Shown here: positions 61,738 through 64,000 of the stretch, piece by piece
Layout: each line of letters starts with the position of its first letter
Position numbering within the stretch: position 1 is the stretch's first letter
Assembly: GCF_025465945.1 (NCBI RefSeq)
Contig: NZ_JANLNW010000051.1
Location: forward strand, 186,001 to 250,000
Origin: Pseudomonas sp. 6D_7.1_Bac1
GTDB taxonomy: Bacteria; Pseudomonadota; Gammaproteobacteria; Pseudomonadales; Pseudomonadaceae
Reading direction: 5' to 3'
Length of the DNA stretch: 64,000 nt
Notes under the pieces: model-generated
The model's database searches: none
Seen by the model: only the letters and a program-made list of their open reading frames with translations
What the model was told of the DNA's origin: nothing
Made by a program: the position numbers and the translations under genes

Positions 61738-63735
61738 CTAGACGGCTAATCCGTCACAAAACAGACTGCTGGTATTACGTACGTTTATCCGATGAACAAA
61801 CTCTGGCGATTTAATGGTTGCCCCTCCGACGTTAATTTCGTACGAGACGGCAAGATAGTGATAAATCGGATCGGTACCAGGAGGTGTCACCGGGCCTTGC
61901 ATGGGTCTTATCAGTGCAAACGGCACATCAAAAACCAGTGCAGCGGCGGCGTTTGTTACCGGTTTTGTCTCCTTGAACGGCGCAAGGGCCAGTGGTTTTG
62001 TTTTCGCGATATCTTCATAACCGACTGCGTTCATTGTCACTTGCATGCCTACCGGAAGGGAGGGCTGGCCGCCGGGCACCGACACTCGCCACAGCCGTTC
62101 ACCGGCGACCACATCGAAACTTGGGCAACTGACGACACGGTCGGTGTTGTAGGTTCTTGCGGTGTGTTGCAGCAGATTGATTTGTTGCGACTCAAACACC
62201 ACCTGGGTTTTTACTTTTTGCCTGACGATATTCGGGTTCCCCGGATACTCAAGCGTTACATAGGCTTCTTTACGTCCGATCCCTTCAAAGGCGATAAGAT
62301 TGAAAGCAACCTTGATCTCCGCAGAGTCCTGACCTGGGTCCAGGGTCTGATCGCCCATGGCTTTTCCATTATAGTAGTACGTCACGATCGCTTGTTCAGT
62401 CAGATCGTCGCCAAGATCCAGCCCCCATTTGACAAATAGAAATGTAACCAGCCCACCAAAATCGCCCGGAACAAGATGGTTAAGCGTGTTGGTTATCCCG
62501 CGCACTTCCACCGGAGGAAGATTTTCGCTGTCCAGATCCGGCGGTGGTAAAAGATCAGGCCCGGGATAGGTAAAGTTGAGGATTACATTAGTGTCCGGGC
62601 TTGGAATATCGACGCCATCGCGCGTCAGCGTGTAATGGGCTAGTGTCGGAACCTCATTGGCAGCGTTATTAAAAATCGCTTCGCAGGTATCGTACGGCAC
62701 TAGTACACGGATATCCGCAGTGCCCTCACCCAATGTAAAGGTCGCCAGCACAAGACCGCCAAGAGTGACAGTAATGTCATCGGCAGGGTCACCATTGAGC
62801 GGACGCTTGAATACTGCATAGATCTCGGTGCCCGGTGGATTGTAGGTAGCCAGTGTGATCGCAATGGCGCCATCTGGCCCGGTCACCGGGACTGTTAACG
62901 GATAAAGTGTCGGAGCTGGCGGAAAGCGGGTTTCAAGGTCTCTTACCGCTACGGAGGGCAGGCTTTCGTTACCGACCCGGTCAAGTTGGGTAACCACCTG
63001 ATAGAGCTGAACATTGGCTGGCAGCAAGGCCAGTTTATCGGCAGGTACCGTAAAGTCACCTGTGGCACCTACTACCCCTTCATATATAGGGGTGTCAGCA
63101 GCGCTGATATTGCTTTGTCGTAGCAAGTAAAACTTGATGGTGTCCAAACCATCACGCATAGGGTAGTCGACATCAACGGTGCATCTCAGCCCTCCTGGAT
63201 TGGCTGTAAGCCACGCACGATTGATAACTCCGTCAGCAGGACCATTTAGATAGTCCACTTTGGGCGGACGGCTTCGAGCAAAAGGTGATTTGGTTTGCCG
63301 TGGGGGGGTTCTGTCGCTAATGATGGGAAGCGGACTGGTCGAGTGGTCTTCGTTCCCGTCTGCGTCAACAATCTTGAATTCGGCAAAATACTCTGTCGGC
63401 GTCTCTGGTGTTGGCGCCTCAGGAAGCAAAGCGGTTGGCAGATCGAAAGGCAGTGGGAAGTCCGCAGGCGTCAGCCCCGCCAGGGGTTTTACCTGCACCA
63501 GTTGCCTGTCTGCTTGGGTTCTGTATAACCACAACTCTGCAGTGCCGCCGCCTCCTTCGTTAGTCAGCGCAGGCAAATACACGGTCAGGTTCGGTGCCGC
63601 CAGTGCGGTTTTAAGAATCCGACCATCGTCAATCTGAACGCCGGCCTCAAGTATTGGCGGGTCGGACAGTACGCCAGAACCGCTCTTCAAGGTCGCCAAA
63701 CCAGAGGCAACAAAACCTTCTTCTTTAATAGTCAT
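61738..63735 (-). CDS. Large hypothetical protein with Ig-like repeated segments
   Basis: 665 residues from ATG 63735, with GGAG upstream (longer ORF start at 63762). No signal peptide or membrane helix. The sequence is rich in beta-strand patterns with Pro-rich linkers: LYPLTVPVTGPDGAIAITL, ILNFTYPGPDLLPPPDL and YHYLAVSYEINVGGATIKSPEF, suggesting three or four Ig/fibronectin-like domains. The family is not recognised from the sequence alone. Its 3' end lies about 250 bases upstream of the autotransporter start and both read the same way. It could be a surface or effector protein, but there is no evidence for either. Confidence 0.75.
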   Translation of the reverse strand: MTIKEEGFVASGLATLKSGSGVLSDPPILEAGVQIDDGRILKTALAAPNLTVYLPALTNEGGGGTAELWLYRTQADRQLVQVKPLAGLTPADFPLPFDLPTALLPEAPTPETPTEYFAEFKIVDADGNEDHSTSPLPIISDRTPPRQTKSPFARSRPPKVDYLNGPADGVINRAWLTANPGGLRCTVDVDYPMRDGLDTIKFYLLRQSNISAADTPIYEGVVGATGDFTVPADKLALLPANVQLYQVVTQLDRVGNESLPSVAVRDLETRFPPAPTLYPLTVPVTGPDGAIAITLATYNPPGTEIYAVFKRPLNGDPADDITVTLGGLVLATFTLGEGTADIRVLVPYDTCEAIFNNAANEVPTLAHYTLTRDGVDIPSPDTNVILNFTYPGPDLLPPPDLDSENLPPVEVRGITNTLNHLVPGDFGGLVTFLFVKWGLDLGDDLTEQAIVTYYYNGKAMGDQTLDPGQDSAEIKVAFNLIAFEGIGRKEAYVTLEYPGNPNIVRQKVKTQVVFESQQINLLQHTARTYNTDRVVSCPSFDVVAGERLWRVSVPGGQPSLPVGMQVTMNAVGYEDIAKTKPLALAPFKETKPVTNAAAALVFDVPFALIRPMQGPVTPPGTDPIYHYLAVSYEINVGGATIKSPEFVHRINVRNTSSLFCDGLAV

Positions 63736-63805
63736 TTCATACACTCCATGAGAGATAAACACACTATTGCTTCACAATTACTTGCCGAAAGATCCAGGAT
63801 CGAAA

Positions 63806-63961
63806 TCACTTCACCACCGACTGCCCAGGCGAAGATATCCCTACTGCGCTCCAGCAAGACCCATTTACTGATAACCCATACGCTGTGCCCTCTTCGTCAC
63901 CGGGGCCAACTGCAGCGAACATCTGTTCCCAGGTGTCATAACCACCCGAGTACTCGAGTGT
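63806..63961 (-). pseudogene. Coding-like C-terminal fragment upstream of the hypothetical protein
   Basis: One minus-strand frame reads YSGGYDTWEQMFAAVG, then EEGTAYGLSVNGS and CWSAVGISSPGQSVVK before a TGA at 63806-63808, which looks like real protein. The same frame has a TGA at 63962-63964 and more coding-like residues (SGEVLPCYFAD) beyond, to the window edge. It may be the end of a gene broken by a nonsense change, or a relic. The window ends before this can be settled. Confidence 0.4.
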
Positions 63962-64000
63962 TCAATCAGCGAAATAACAAGGCAGGACTTCTCCAGAAAG

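Overview
This window looks like the chromosome of a Pseudomonas from the P. fluorescens group. The evidence is a complete hcnABC hydrogen cyanide operon, an AprA-type alkaline protease, MgtA, glutaminase B, an RND pump, REP/REPIN repeats typical of pseudomonads, and GC-rich codon use. No rRNA, tRNA, CRISPR array, phage gene or intact insertion sequence was seen.

Layout. 1-15000: a truncated GMC oxidoreductase and an MHS-type transporter, a lone aprA, a small glycine-rich protein, a long non-coding stretch leading to mgtA, a Na/Pi cotransporter-type protein with a DUF2493-like partner, an outer-membrane protein whose stop codon sits at the edge of a MITE, and topB. 15018-41070: one 26-kb surface-polysaccharide island made of two convergent operons. 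The plus operon is kpsF-kpsC-kpsS followed by an SDR, an AlkP/LtaS-like membrane protein and a KpsC half-protein. The minus operon is kpsM-kpsT-kpsE-kpsD, two unusual glycosyltransferase-like proteins (one fused to a HAD phosphatase domain), a 2535-residue type I polyketide synthase without thioesterase, and an alpha-oxoamine synthase. 41400-47900: a degraded ToxR/CadC-type regulator, glsB, a sirtuin, hcnCBA with a MITE close upstream of hcnA, and a small membrane protein. 48100-58900: a two-component pair, pncA between two REPINs, an RstAB-like pair, a divergent two-gene RND pump and a DUF1345 protein. 58900-64000: an autotransporter and a large unrecognised protein, then a short coding-like fragment.

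The most interesting part is the capsule island. It joins the ABC-dependent Kps export machinery to homologues of the rhizobial rkp-1 lipid pathway (RkpA, G, H, I, J). My reading is that the polyketide synthase makes a reduced acyl chain, the alpha-oxoamine synthase releases it by decarboxylative condensation with an amino acid, and the SDR reduces the ketone. That would give a sphingoid-like amino-alcohol on which the KpsC/KpsS-family transferases build the polymer. All glycosyltransferase-like proteins of the island carry the same C-terminal KpsC/KpsS-type motif, and no sugar-nucleotide synthesis gene is present.

Post-transcriptional Gac/Rsm control is visible at two exoproduct genes: aprA and hcnA both have an exact match to the RsmA/RsmE consensus over their ribosome binding sites.
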